A stretch of 64,000 nt of DNA from Streptomyces marinisediminis (GCF_026262575.1 NZ_JAPKFL010000017.1:1-64000); one strand, 5' to 3'. Shown: positions 16,392 through 25,060, counted from the first letter of the stretch. Notes: generated from the letters alone by a model not told the origin. Numbers and translations are program-made.

Positions 16392-16415
16392 TTCGTGTCC
16401 CACGGAGGTCCGTCG

Positions 16416-17123
16416 ATGACCAGCTCGATCCCCGCACTCGCCACCCGTCCGGCCGAAGGCTCGGCGCTCCAGGCCGTCCTGCTGGACATGGACGGCACCC
16501 TGGTCGACTCCGAGGGCTTCTGGTGGGACGCGGAGGTCGAGGTCTTCGCCGAGCTGGGCCACGAGCTGACCGACGAGCACCGGCAGGTGGTCGTCGGCGG
16601 CCCGATGAGCCGCAGCGCGGCCTACCTCATCGGCGTCACGGGCGCGGACATCACCGTCCCCGCGCTCTCGGCGCTGCTCAACGCCAAGTTCACCGAGCGC
16701 CTGGAACACGGCGTGGCGCTCATGCCCGGCGCGCGCAGACTCCTGACCGAGCTGGCCGCCCACCAGGTGCCCACGGCCCTGGTCTCGGCCACCCACCGGC
16801 ACATCATGGACCGGGTGCTGCGCTCGCTGGGGCCGGAGAACTTCACCGTCACGATCGCCGGCGACGAGGTGACGCGGACCAAGCCCGACCCCGAGCCGTA
16901 CCTGACGGCGGCTCGCAGACTGGGCGCCGAACCCGCCCGGTGCGTGGTGATCGAGGACACCGAGACGGGGGTGACCTCGGCGCAGACCGCCGGCTGCCCG
17001 GTGGTCGCCGTGCCGTCGGTGACCACCGTCGAACCCGCCGAGGGGCGCACGTTCGTCACCTCGCTGGAGGAGGTCGACGTCGCCTTCCTGCGCTCCCTGG
17101 TCAGCGTCGGCGACCGGGCCTGA
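16416..17123 (+). CDS. HAD family hydrolase (beta-phosphoglucomutase-like)
   Basis: 235-aa haloacid dehalogenase-type phosphatase with an alpha-helical cap. Motif I is LLDMDGTLVDSEG (nucleophile Asp and acid Asp). Motif II is VSATHRH, motif III lysine is in RTKPDPEPYL, and motif IV is VIEDTETGV. The ATG start follows GGAGGT by 6 nt. Family members act on sugar phosphates or small phosphorylated metabolites; the substrate cannot be inferred. It is monocistronic, with 830 bp of non-coding DNA downstream. Confidence 0.9.
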   Translation: MTSSIPALATRPAEGSALQAVLLDMDGTLVDSEGFWWDAEVEVFAELGHELTDEHRQVVVGGPMSRSAAYLIGVTGADITVPALSALLNAKFTERLEHGVALMPGARRLLTELAAHQVPTALVSATHRHIMDRVLRSLGPENFTVTIAGDEVTRTKPDPEPYLTAARRLGAEPARCVVIEDTETGVTSAQTAGCPVVAVPSVTTVEPAEGRTFVTSLEEVDVAFLRSLVSVGDRA

Positions 17124-17953
17124 CCCCGCCCCCCGGTCCGCCGGTACCGCGCCGGGCGGCGGCCGGGAGCGAGAGGCGGGCATCCCGGCGGACGGCGGGT
17201 CAGGCGGGGCGGCGGCGCCGCAGCGCGGCGGACGAGGGGCCCCTGACGGGGCGTCGAACATGGCTGAAACCTTTCGCCCGGCAGGCGGGCGCCCCGGGTG
17301 ATGTTTCTCACCGCGGCCCCGGTCGACACGGCCGTGCGGACGTGCGAGCGCCCCCGCGCGTCGGCGCCGGGGCGGAGTGGTTCGTCCCACTTTCCGCGCA
17401 CTCGCCGCCTGTGCCCCCGCGTCCGCATAGCGGATGACGCCGGTGCGGGCCTCCGTGCGCGTCCCGGCCGGGTGGTTCCCTGGTCAGGTGCCCTGAGCGC
17501 CAACTACTAATCTCTGGCTGCGGCCCCGCCAACCCCCCAGAACCACCCGGGCCGCACGAGGGAGACCACTGATGAACCGCACCACGCCGCGTGACCGAGC
17601 GTGCGCGCCCAGTTCGCCGGCCTCGCATTCCCCGACCGCGCACGCCCCCAGCGCCGCGTTCACGCGCCCCTCCGGGCCGCGGGCCGGCACCCGTCGCCAC
17701 GCGGTGCGCGCCCGCGCGCGCTCCACCGCCCGGGTCGCGCACTGACCATGGCCGACCGCTTCCGCAGCGCACCGGCCCGCGGACGACCCTGCCGCCGGCG
17801 CGCCGACACCGACCCGTCGCTCCCCGCGACAGCACCGGGCCAGACCCCGGGCACCCCCTCCCGGCCCACCGGCCGGCACACCGGGTCGCCGCCGCCCGAA
17901 CCGGGCGCGTCCGCGAGACCGGGCCGACCCCGCATTCGAGACAAGGTGAGAAC
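17124..17953. other. 830-bp gap upstream of binding lipoprotein
   Basis: The longest gap in the window. The first 380 bp show nothing recognisable. CTACTAATCTCTGG near 17505-17518 could hold a -10 box (TAATCT). Two short ORFs follow (17572-17745, 17748-17963), the second overlapping the lipoprotein start. Their base composition by codon position looks non-coding, so a long structured leader is the alternative. Confidence 0.5.
17572..17745 (+). CDS. possible 57-aa leader ORF
   Basis: ATG with GAGGGAG about 8 nt upstream; product rich in Arg, Ala, Pro and Ser. The second codon position is about 80 percent GC, unlike real genes here. Listed only because it is followed 2 nt later by another short ORF that overlaps the lipoprotein start, a layout that could couple translation. 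No function is known. Confidence 0.2.
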   Translation: MNRTTPRDRACAPSSPASHSPTAHAPSAAFTRPSGPRAGTRRHAVRARARSTARVAH

Positions 17954-17963
17954 GTGCGTGTGA
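17748..17963 (+). CDS. possible 71-aa upstream ORF overlapping lipoprotein start
   Basis: MADRFRSAPARGRPCRRR begins an Arg/Pro-rich product that ends in RTCV. It overlaps the downstream GTG start by 10 nt in another frame. It has no similarity I recognise and may be spurious. Confidence 0.15.
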   Translation: MADRFRSAPARGRPCRRRADTDPSLPATAPGQTPGTPSRPTGRHTGSPPPEPGASARPGRPRIRDKVRTCV

Positions 17964-19552
17964 GGAATCGGGCCACCTGGGTGGCGCTACCGACCGGCGT
18001 GGCCGTCACGGCCGCGCTGCTCAGCGGCTGCGGGGCCGGCGAGGGCGATTCCGCGGGCCGGGGCGAGCCCATCGTGATGGGCATGACCGACGAGGTGCTG
18101 GCCACCGACCCGGCCTCGGGGTACGACCCCGGTTCCTGGCTGGTGTTCAACAACGTCTTCCAGTCCCTGCTGAGCTTCCCCAAGGGCGCCACCCAGCCGC
18201 AGCCGGAGGCCGCCGAGAAGTGCGGCTTCCAGGACAACACCAGCCGGACGTTCTCCTGCACCCTCAAGGACGGGCTGCAGTTCTCCAACGGCAACGACCT
18301 GACGTCGAAGGACGTGAAGTTCTCCTTCGACCGCACGCTGCGCATCGACGACCCGGACGGCCCCGCCGTCATGCTCCAGACCATCGACCGGATCGAGACA
18401 CCGGACGAGAAGACCGTCGTCTTCCACCTCAACACCCCCGACGCGACCTTCCCGCAGAAGGTCGCCTCCGGCGCGGGCTCCATCGTCGACCACCGCGAGT
18501 ACCCGGCCGACGAGCTGCGCACCGACCACGAGGCGGTCGGCTCCGGCGTCTACACCCTGGACAGCTTCAGCGAGCAGGAGGCCGTCTTCTCGGTCAACAC
18601 CGACTACCGCGGTCCGGCGAAGGCGCAGAACTCCGGCATGACGATGAAGTTCTTCGACGACCCGGCCAAGCTCAAGGAGGCGGTGCAGACGCAGGGCGTC
18701 GACATCGCCTACCGCCACCTGGCCACCGAGGACCTCGCCGAGCTGGAGGCCAGCACCAGCAGCTCCCAGCAGGACATCCAGGTCGTGCAGGGCACCAGTG
18801 CCGAGGTCCACCACCTGGTCTTCAACATGGACCACCCGGTCACCGGTCAGCGCGGCGTCCGCGAGGCCATCGCCTACCTCATCGACCGCTCGACGCTCAT
18901 CCGCGACGTCTACGAGCGGACGGCCGAGCCGCTGTACTCGATCGTCCCGGCCGGCATCACCGGCCACAACACCGCCTTCTTCGACCGCTACGGCGAGCGT
19001 CCGCAGCCGGACAAGGCCGAGGCGGCCCTGCGCGCCGAGGGCATCACCGAGCCGGTGCAGCTCACCCTGTGGTCCACCCCGGTGCGCTACGGCGCCCAGA
19101 CCGACGCCGAGCTGGCCGCCATCGCCGAACAACTCAACGCCAGCGGGCTGTTCGAGGCCGAGATGCGCAGCGTGGAACTGGAGCAGTACGAGAAGGCCAT
19201 CGACGCGGGCGAGTACGGCGTCTACGTCAAGGGCTGGGTCCCGGACTACCCGGACGCCGACAACTTCACCGCACCGTTCTTCGGCGAGGGCAACGTCCTG
19301 AACAACGGTTACGACGCCGAGCGCATCACCGAGGAGGTGCTGCCGCGCACCGCCGCCGAGGCCAGCCGCGCCGCCACCGTCGAGGACTTCGGCACCATCC
19401 AGGACGTCGTCGCCGAGGACCTGCCGATGCTCCCCGTCTGGCAGGGCAAGCAGTACGCCGTCGCCCAGGACAGCATCTCCGGACTGGAGTGGACCCTGGA
19501 CGCCTCCACGGTCTTCCGCTTCTGGGAGATCGGCAAGACCCCCGAGGACTGA
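17954..19552 (+). CDS. ABC transporter substrate-binding lipoprotein, family 5 (oligopeptide type)
   Basis: 532-aa solute-binding lipoprotein of the DppA/OppA family. The lipobox LLSGC puts the lipidated cysteine at residue 26. The family core is visible as LVFNNVFQSLLSF, LKDGLQFSNGNDLTSKDVKFS (approximate) and YLIDRSTLIRDVY. It would sit on the outer face of the membrane, delivering peptides or similar ligands. No permease or ATPase genes are adjacent, so it is an orphan that must borrow a transporter or act as a sensor. GTG 17954 is preceded by AAGGTGAG. A very strong terminator follows. Confidence 0.92.
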   Translation: MRVRNRATWVALPTGVAVTAALLSGCGAGEGDSAGRGEPIVMGMTDEVLATDPASGYDPGSWLVFNNVFQSLLSFPKGATQPQPEAAEKCGFQDNTSRTFSCTLKDGLQFSNGNDLTSKDVKFSFDRTLRIDDPDGPAVMLQTIDRIETPDEKTVVFHLNTPDATFPQKVASGAGSIVDHREYPADELRTDHEAVGSGVYTLDSFSEQEAVFSVNTDYRGPAKAQNSGMTMKFFDDPAKLKEAVQTQGVDIAYRHLATEDLAELEASTSSSQQDIQVVQGTSAEVHHLVFNMDHPVTGQRGVREAIAYLIDRSTLIRDVYERTAEPLYSIVPAGITGHNTAFFDRYGERPQPDKAEAALRAEGITEPVQLTLWSTPVRYGAQTDAELAAIAEQLNASGLFEAEMRSVELEQYEKAIDAGEYGVYVKGWVPDYPDADNFTAPFFGEGNVLNNGYDAERITEEVLPRTAAEASRAATVEDFGTIQDVVAEDLPMLPVWQGKQYAVAQDSISGLEWTLDASTVFRFWEIGKTPED

Positions 19553-19583
19553 CCGCCCGCCGCGGGGCCGCGACGCCCCGCAC

Positions 19584-19630
19584 CGCACGCGGAGGGGGCC
19601 GGGCGCGACGCCCGGCCCCCTCCGCGTGCG
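19584..19630. terminator. 22-bp perfect hairpin terminator
   Basis: Arms 19584-19605 and 19609-19630 are perfectly complementary around a CGA loop. This is the strongest stem in the window. It lies just after the lipoprotein gene and before the convergent response regulator. Confidence 0.85.
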
Positions 19631-19862
19631 CGGTGGTGCACCGGCGTGCGCGGTGGCCCCGGGCGGGGCGGCCCGTGCCCGCCTGCCCGGGCGGCGCTTC
19701 GGCGCGTGCCGCGCGGGCGCCGTCGCCGCGCGCGGACGGCCCCGGGCGTGCGGTGGCGTCGGGCGCGGGTGGCCGTGCGGCCCCGGGCGTGCGGTGCTCC
19801 GCGCCGACGGAGGGTCCGGCGGAGCCCTCCGCCCCGGCCCGTCCGGCGTCGTCCGCGGCCGG
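19631..19862. other. non-coding stretch with a direct repeat
   Basis: Between the terminator and the response regulator end. A 19-bp direct repeat, CGGCCCCGGGCGTGCGGTG, occurs at 19737-19755 and 19778-19796. No gene is supported. Confidence 0.6.
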
Positions 19863-20531
19863 TCAGCCGCCGGGCCGCACGAGCCCGGACTCGTAGGCGT
19901 AGACCGCCGCCTGCACCCGGTCCCGCAGCCCCAGCTTGGTGAGCACGTGGCCGACGTGCGTCTTGACCGTCGTCTCGCTGACGAACAGCTCCGCGGCGAT
20001 CTCCGCGTTCGACAGCCCCTTCGCCACCTGCTTGAGCACCTCCACCTCACGCTCGGTGAGCGTGCTCAGCGCCTGCGGCACCGGCTCCTCGCCGGTGGGG
20101 AGCTGGCCCGCGTACTTGTCCAGCAGCCGGCGGGTGATGCTGGGGGCGAGCATCGCCTCCCCGTCCGCGACCACCCGGATGGCCTGCACCAGCTCCTGCG
20201 CCGGGGCGTCTTTGAGCAGGAAGCCGCTCGCCCCCGCCCGCAGGGCCTCGACCACGTACTCGTCCAGGTCGAACGTCGTCAGCACGAGCACCTTCGCGGG
20301 GCCGTCCTTCGCCGGGCCGGTGATCTGCCGGGTGGCCTCGACGCCGTCCATGCGCGGCATCCGGATGTCCATCAGCACCACGTCCGGCTGCAGTGCCCGC
20401 ACCTGTTCCAGGGCCTGCTGCCCGTCCCCGGCCTCTCCGACGACCGCGACGTCCGGCTCGGCCTCCAGGATCATCCGGAAGCCGGTGCGCAGCAGCGGCT
20501 GGTCGTCGACGAGCAGTACGCGGATGGCCAC
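19863..20531 (-). CDS. NarL/LuxR-family response regulator (orphan)
   Basis: 222-aa two-component regulator. The receiver domain has acidic residues Asp9-Asp10 (LLVDDQPLLRTGF), phosphoacceptor Asp55 (VVLMDIRMPRMDG) and a late Lys (GFLLKDAP). The C-terminal helix-turn-helix reads LTEREVEVLKQVAKGLSNAE then LFVSETTVKTHVGHVL. The GTG at 20531 was chosen because the product then starts directly with the receiver and GGGGGA precedes it. No histidine kinase is adjacent. The gap to the upstream nuclease gene is 45 bp, so they may share a transcript. Confidence 0.93.
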   Translation of the reverse strand: MAIRVLLVDDQPLLRTGFRMILEAEPDVAVVGEAGDGQQALEQVRALQPDVVLMDIRMPRMDGVEATRQITGPAKDGPAKVLVLTTFDLDEYVVEALRAGASGFLLKDAPAQELVQAIRVVADGEAMLAPSITRRLLDKYAGQLPTGEEPVPQALSTLTEREVEVLKQVAKGLSNAEIAAELFVSETTVKTHVGHVLTKLGLRDRVQAAVYAYESGLVRPGG

Positions 20532-20576
20532 AGGAAGATCCCCCTCGGCGGACGGACGGTCGCCCCCCATTCTTGC

Positions 20577-21566
20577 CTAACCGCCCTCCGGCGCTGTGCG
20601 CGGCGCCGGAGGGACGTCGTCGCCGGCCGCCGTCTCCTCCTCGGCCCCCGCCCCCGCCTCCTCGGGCCCGCGGGCGAGCGGGAGCACGAGCGGGTACGGC
20701 GGGGGAGTGCCGCCGAACTCGGGACAGTGCTCCCGGTGGTCGCACCAGTCGCACAGCCGGCTCGGGCGGGGCCGCCAGTCCCCGGACTCCGTGGCGCGCT
20801 CGATCGCCTCCCACAGCGCCAGCAGCTTGCGCTCGACGCCCGCGAGGTCCGCCTCGTCCGGGTCGTAGGTCAGCACGTCCCCGCTGCCCAGGTAGACGAG
20901 CTGGAGCCGGCGCGGCACCACGCCCCTCAGCCGCCACAGCACCAGCGCGTAGAACTTCATCTGGAACAGCGCCTCACCGGCGAACTGCGCGCGCGGGGCC
21001 TTGCCGGTCTTGTAGTCGACGATGCGGATCTCGCCGGTGGGCGCCACGTCCACCCGGTCGATGATGCCGCGCAGCCACAGCCCCGACTCCAGCCGGACCT
21101 CGACGAACAGCTCGCGCTCGGCCGGCTCCAGACGGGTCGGGTCCTCCAGGGTGAACCACCGCTCCACCAGCGCCTCGGCCTCGGCCAGCCAGCGCGCCAG
21201 CTCCGCGCCGTCCACCGCGCCGCCCGCGCTACCCGCGCCGTCGGCGTCGTCCGTGCCGTCCGTGCCGTCGGTTCTCTCGGGCGCGAAGAGCTGGGCCAGC
21301 TCCGGGCGCCGCTCCAGCAGCCGCTCCCACTCCGCGGGCACCAGCGCCCGGGCCCGCGGCGCGCTCCGGTCCGCCGCGGGTGCGTCGAAGAGCCGTTCGA
21401 GCACCGCGTGGACCACCGTGCCGCGCGCCGCCGCGGCGTTCGGCTTCTGCGGCAGTTTGTCGATCACACGGAAGCGGTAGAGCAACGGGCACTGCATGAA
21501 ATCGGCCGCCCGGGACGGCGAGAGTGAACGCGACGGAACGGCTGATCGGCGTGTGGGGGTTCCCAT
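20577..21566 (-). CDS. RecB family nuclease, PD-(D/E)XK with probable Fe-S cluster
   Basis: 329-aa Cas4/RecB-type exonuclease. The active-site core is GIIDRVDVAPTGEIRIVDYKTGK-like: Asp of GIIDRVD, then IVDYKTGK carrying the Asp and Lys. An N-terminal cysteine (DFMQCPLLYRFR) plus the C-terminal CDWCDHREHC cluster give four cysteines, the AddB/Cas4 iron-sulfur layout. It probably processes DNA ends in repair, but no CRISPR is present. ATG 21566 gives SLSPSRAADF near the N-terminus as in relatives; the ribosome-binding site is weak. It is divergent from the M50 protease gene. Confidence 0.9.
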   Translation of the reverse strand: MGTPTRRSAVPSRSLSPSRAADFMQCPLLYRFRVIDKLPQKPNAAAARGTVVHAVLERLFDAPAADRSAPRARALVPAEWERLLERRPELAQLFAPERTDGTDGTDDADGAGSAGGAVDGAELARWLAEAEALVERWFTLEDPTRLEPAERELFVEVRLESGLWLRGIIDRVDVAPTGEIRIVDYKTGKAPRAQFAGEALFQMKFYALVLWRLRGVVPRRLQLVYLGSGDVLTYDPDEADLAGVERKLLALWEAIERATESGDWRPRPSRLCDWCDHREHCPEFGGTPPPYPLVLPLARGPEEAGAGAEEETAAGDDVPPAPRTAPEGG

Positions 21567-21658
21567 GCCGCACGACCCTACGGCCCGCCACCGACACGCG
21601 GACACATACCATCGGAATCACCGGGCACACGGTGCCCAGCGGCAGCAGAGGGGAGCCA

Positions 21659-22924
21659 GTGGCAGACACGCGGCACGACGGCGGAGACGGCGGCACGCCG
21701 CCCCGCGACCCGGGCGGCGGACGCCCGGGCGGGGGACGGCCGGGCGGAAGGCGTCCCCGCGAGCGCGGCGGCGGCATCCTGATGGGCCGCCCCTTCGGCG
21801 TGCCGGTGTACGTCGCACCGAGCTGGTTCCTGGTCGCCGCCCTCATCACCTGGGTCTTCGGCGACCAGATCGACCGCGTGCTCCCCGGGCTCGGCGCCGC
21901 CCGCTACCTCATCGCCCTGTTCTTCGCGGTGGCCTTCTACGCCTCCGTGCTCGTCCACGAGCTGGCCCACACCGTCGCCGCGCTGCGGTTCCGCCTGCCC
22001 GTGCGCCGCATCCAGCTCCAGTTCTTCGGCGGCGTCTCGGAGATCGAGAAGGAGTCCGAGACGCCGGGCCGGGAGTTCGTCCTCGCCTTCGTCGGGCCGC
22101 TCCTCTCCCTCGCCCTGGCCGGCGTCTTCTACCTCGGCATGCAGGGCGTGGAGGCGCGCACCATCCCCGGCGTGCTGCTGGCGGGGCTGATGATCTCCAA
22201 CCTCATCGTGGCCGCCTTCAACCTGCTGCCCGGGCTCCCGCTGGACGGCGGCCGCATGCTGCGCGCGGTCATCTGGAAGCTCAGCGGCGACCCGATGACC
22301 GGCACGGTCGCCGCCGCGTGGACCGGCCGGGGGCTGGCCGTCGCCGTCCTGATCGGCCTGCCGCTGGCCACCTACGCCGGGGGCCTGGGCGGTGAGGACG
22401 GCCCCACCGGCTCCCTCACCGACGCGCTGCTCGCGGCCATCCTCGCCGCGATCATCTGGACCGGCGCCGGGAACAGCCTGCGCATGGCGCGGCTGCGCGC
22501 CCGCCTGCCGGACCTCAGCGCCCGTGCGCTGACCCGCCGGGCGGTGCCCGTCACCGCCGACGTGCCGCTGTCCGAGGCACTGCGCCGGGCCAACGAGGCC
22601 GGGGCCCGCGCCCTCGTGCTCGTCGACGGCCAGGGCACGCCGGTGGGCATCGTGCGGGAGGCGGGCATCGTCTCCGTGCCCGAGCACCGCAGGCCCTGGG
22701 TCACGGCGGGCACGCTCTCCCAGGACCTCACCGACGACCTGCGGGTGCCCGCCGAGCTCGCGGGGGAGGAGCTGCTCGACCACCTGCGCGCCGTCCCGGC
22801 CACCGAGTACCTCGTGGTCGAGGAGACCGGCGAGATCTACGGCGTCCTGTCCACCGGGGACGTCGAGCGGGCGTTCGTCGCCGCCATGGCGAAGTCCTCA
22901 CCGTCCTCCCCGGCCGCCGCTTAG
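21659..22924 (+). CDS. site-2 protease family membrane metalloprotease with CBS domains
   Basis: 421-aa M50 protease. After a Gly/Arg/Pro-rich N-terminal tail come several membrane helices. The zinc site is His100-Glu101-x-x-His104 (VLVHELAHT), with the second motif NLLPGLPLDGGR placing Asp196. The C-terminal about 120 residues form a CBS-domain pair (RRAVPVTADVPLSEAL, then GTPVGIVREAGIV, GEIYGVLSTGDVERAF), suggesting nucleotide sensing. Such proteases cleave membrane-bound substrates, often anti-sigma factors; the substrate is unknown. GTG 21659 is preceded by GAGGGGAG. Confidence 0.93.
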   Translation: MADTRHDGGDGGTPPRDPGGGRPGGGRPGGRRPRERGGGILMGRPFGVPVYVAPSWFLVAALITWVFGDQIDRVLPGLGAARYLIALFFAVAFYASVLVHELAHTVAALRFRLPVRRIQLQFFGGVSEIEKESETPGREFVLAFVGPLLSLALAGVFYLGMQGVEARTIPGVLLAGLMISNLIVAAFNLLPGLPLDGGRMLRAVIWKLSGDPMTGTVAAAWTGRGLAVAVLIGLPLATYAGGLGGEDGPTGSLTDALLAAILAAIIWTGAGNSLRMARLRARLPDLSARALTRRAVPVTADVPLSEALRRANEAGARALVLVDGQGTPVGIVREAGIVSVPEHRRPWVTAGTLSQDLTDDLRVPAELAGEELLDHLRAVPATEYLVVEETGEIYGVLSTGDVERAFVAAMAKSSPSSPAAA

Positions 22925-22989
22925 CCGGGTTCCGCGCCCGCGGGCCGGGGCGGGCGGGACCTCGATTCGGCCCAGCCCGGCGGCTCGAC

Positions 22990-22995
22990 TAGGCT
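22990..22995 (+). promoter_or_regulatory. -10 box of trmI, leaderless-type
   Basis: TAGGCT begins 13 nt before the ATG at 23003. Confidence 0.4.
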
Positions 22996-23002
22996 GACGC
23001 CC

Positions 23003-23881
23003 ATGTCCGAACCGACCGGTGCCGCCCGCCGTCGCGGGCCCTTCCAGGTCGGGGACCAGGTCCAGCTCACCGACCCCAAGGGACGCCACTACACCATCAC
23101 GCTCGAAGCGGGCAAGAGCTTCCACACCCACAAGGGAGCCTTCCCCCACGACGAGCTGATCGGTGCTCCCGAGGGCAGTGTCGTCCGAACCACTGGAAAC
23201 GTCGCCTACCTGGCGCTGCGCCCCCTGCTCCCCGACTACGTCCTGTCCATGCCGCGCGGCGCGGCCGTCGTCTACCCCAAGGACGCCGGCCAGATCCTGG
23301 CGATGGCCGACATCTTCCCCGGCGCGCGCGTCGTCGAGGCGGGGGTCGGCTCGGGCTCGCTGAGCACCTTCCTGCTGCGCGCCATCGGCGACGCCGGCCT
23401 GCTGCACTCCTACGAGCGCCGCGCCGACTTCGCCGACATCGCCCGGCAGAACGTCGAACGCTACTTCGGCAGCGCCCACCCGGCCTGGCGGCTCACCGTC
23501 GGCGACCTCCAGGACCACCTGGACGAGTCCGACGTCGACCGGGTCATCCTCGACATGCTCGCGCCCTGGGAGTGCCTGGACGCCGTCTCCAAGGCCCTCG
23601 TCCCCGGCGGACTGCTGTGCGCCTACGTGGCCACCACCACACAGCTCGCCCGGACGGTCGAGGCCATCCGCGAGCACGGCACGTTCAACGAGCCCGCGGC
23701 GTGGGAGACCATGGTCCGCAACTGGCACATCGAGGGCCTGGCCGTCCGCCCCGACCACCGCATGATCGGGCACACCGGCTTCCTCCTGAGCGCCCGCCGC
23801 CTGGCCGACGGCGTGGAGCCGCCCCTGCGCCGCCGCCGCCCCGCGAAGGGCGCCTACGGCGAGGACTACAAGCCCGCCTAG
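23003..23881 (+). CDS. trmI: tRNA (adenine-58-N1)-methyltransferase TrmI
   Basis: 292-aa SAM-dependent enzyme making m1A58 in the tRNA T-loop; active as a tetramer. An N-terminal beta domain (GPFQVGDQVQLTDPKGRHYT) is followed by a Rossmann fold with SAM motif VVEAGVGSGSLS, catalytic motif LDMLAPWE, and a late RPDHRMIGHTGFLL block. Actinobacterial trmI typically lies just upstream of the proteasome ATPase gene, as here with two small genes between. The start matches the -10 spacing of a leaderless mRNA. Confidence 0.96.
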   Translation: MSEPTGAARRRGPFQVGDQVQLTDPKGRHYTITLEAGKSFHTHKGAFPHDELIGAPEGSVVRTTGNVAYLALRPLLPDYVLSMPRGAAVVYPKDAGQILAMADIFPGARVVEAGVGSGSLSTFLLRAIGDAGLLHSYERRADFADIARQNVERYFGSAHPAWRLTVGDLQDHLDESDVDRVILDMLAPWECLDAVSKALVPGGLLCAYVATTTQLARTVEAIREHGTFNEPAAWETMVRNWHIEGLAVRPDHRMIGHTGFLLSARRLADGVEPPLRRRRPAKGAYGEDYKPA

Positions 23882-23903
23882 CGCCGCCGGGCGGAACCTC
23901 GCC

Positions 23904-23937
23904 GGGCCGGGTCGCGACGTGCCGTCGCGCCCGGCCC
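23904..23937 (+). terminator. hairpin after trmI
   Basis: A 14-bp stem with one bulged T (23904-23918 with 23924-23937) and a 5-nt loop lies 22 bp after the trmI stop. Confidence 0.65.
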
Positions 23938-24072
23938 GCGCGCTTCACCGGCGCCGACGGGTCCGCCGCGCGGGGTGCCCGGGCGCGACGGCCCCGCGCG
24001 TTGGCGGCCGGTGTGACGTGTGGCACGATGCACGCACCCTCCGAGCCCGCGCCGCACCAGGAGACGCCCCGC

Positions 24073-24618
24073 GTGCAGACCCTCCCGCACAGCCGCCCCA
24101 CGCTCACCCACTGGCTCGCCACCGCCGCGGCGCTCGCCGCGGTCCTGGGCGGCGCCGCCCTGCTCCAGCCCTCCGGCGCGCGGGCCGACGCGGCGGAACC
24201 GGCGGCCCGGCCGGGGCCCGACCCGGACGCCGCCGCCTACCCGGTCGACTGCGGCCCGTGGGAGCCGGCGGTCACCGAGCGGGCGGAGGCCGACTTCGAC
24301 GCCGACGGCACGGCCGAGACGGTCGCCGCCGTGCGGTGCGCCACCGGCACCGGTACGCCGCCCAGCGGCATGTACGTGCTCGCCCACCCCGCCCGCGGCC
24401 AGGCGCCACGGGTCGTCGCCACGCTGGTGGAGCCGGCCGACGAGCAGACCGTCACCGACGTGCGCGTGCGCGGGGGAGTGGTGACGGCCACCCTGCTCGG
24501 CTACTCCTCCGACGCCGTGCCCCGCTGCTGCCCGGACGAGCGGCGCGACGCGCGCTGGCGGTGGCAGGGCGACACCTTCGCCCTGGGCCCGACCGCCCTG
24601 GCCCCCGCCACGGTCTGA
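24073..24618 (+). CDS. secreted protein of unknown function
   Basis: 181-aa predicted exported protein. After VQTLPHSRPTLTHW comes a hydrophobic core (LATAAALAAVLGGAALL) and a likely signal peptidase site after ARADA. The mature part has four cysteines (VDCGPW, VRCATG, RCCPDE) and an acidic DFDADGTAET loop resembling a calcium-binding or FG-GAP-type turn. GTG 24073 was preferred because AGGAG lies 9 nt upstream; an ATG at 24028 without such a site is in frame. I do not recognise a named family. Confidence 0.75.
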   Translation: MQTLPHSRPTLTHWLATAAALAAVLGGAALLQPSGARADAAEPAARPGPDPDAAAYPVDCGPWEPAVTERAEADFDADGTAETVAAVRCATGTGTPPSGMYVLAHPARGQAPRVVATLVEPADEQTVTDVRVRGGVVTATLLGYSSDAVPRCCPDERRDARWRWQGDTFALGPTALAPATV

Positions 24619-24760
24619 CTCCGGGAGGCCCGGCGCGCGGCCGGGGGCACCGGGCCGCAGTCGCCACCGGGCCGGAACCGGGCCGTGCCGGGCGCGCGCC
24701 GCGCGGGTCGCGCGGTGGGCGGCGCGGGTCGCGCCCCGTGCGCCCGGACCGCGCCGGACT

Positions 24761-25060
24761 TCAGCCGGCGTCCGGGCCGTGGACCTCCACGCCGTCGGCC
24801 ACGCGGCGCACGTGGATGCACTCGCCGGGGCACGCCCTGGCGGAGTCCGCCACGTCGCGCAGCAGCGGCAGCGGCACCGGCGCGGTGGCGCCCGCCGCGG
24901 TGCGCAGCTCGTCGTCCTCGCCCTTCACGTACGCCAGGCCGTCGATGTCCAGCTCGAACACCTCGGGCGCGTACTGGGCGCAGATGCCGTCCCCGGTGCA
25001 CAGGTCCTGGTCGATCCAGACCTCCAGCTCGCCGGTGTGTACGTCACTCTGCACGGTCAT
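24761..25060 (-). CDS. ferredoxin, 3Fe-4S type
   Basis: 99-aa electron carrier. Cysteines fall in DLCTGDGICAQYAPEVF and ARACPGECIHV. The middle position of a second 4Fe-4S cysteine is absent, which fits the single-cluster actinobacterial ferredoxins that supply cytochromes P450 or other oxygenases. It starts MTVQSDVHTGELEVWIDQ at ATG 25060. No redox partner gene is nearby. It is divergent from arc, sharing the 245-bp gap. Confidence 0.92.
   Translation of the reverse strand: MTVQSDVHTGELEVWIDQDLCTGDGICAQYAPEVFELDIDGLAYVKGEDDELRTAAGATAPVPLPLLRDVADSARACPGECIHVRRVADGVEVHGPDAG

Noticed and set aside
12877..16437. 1186-codon open frame antisense to metH
   Set aside because: It mirrors metH codon for codon. 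High third-position GC removes stops from the complementary frame, and the product is low-complexity Val/Leu/Gly/Arg without domains.
11352..17123. 1923-codon open frame spanning metH and the HAD gene
   Set aside because: Only its last 235 codons are the real HAD gene. The rest is out of frame with metH and non-coding.
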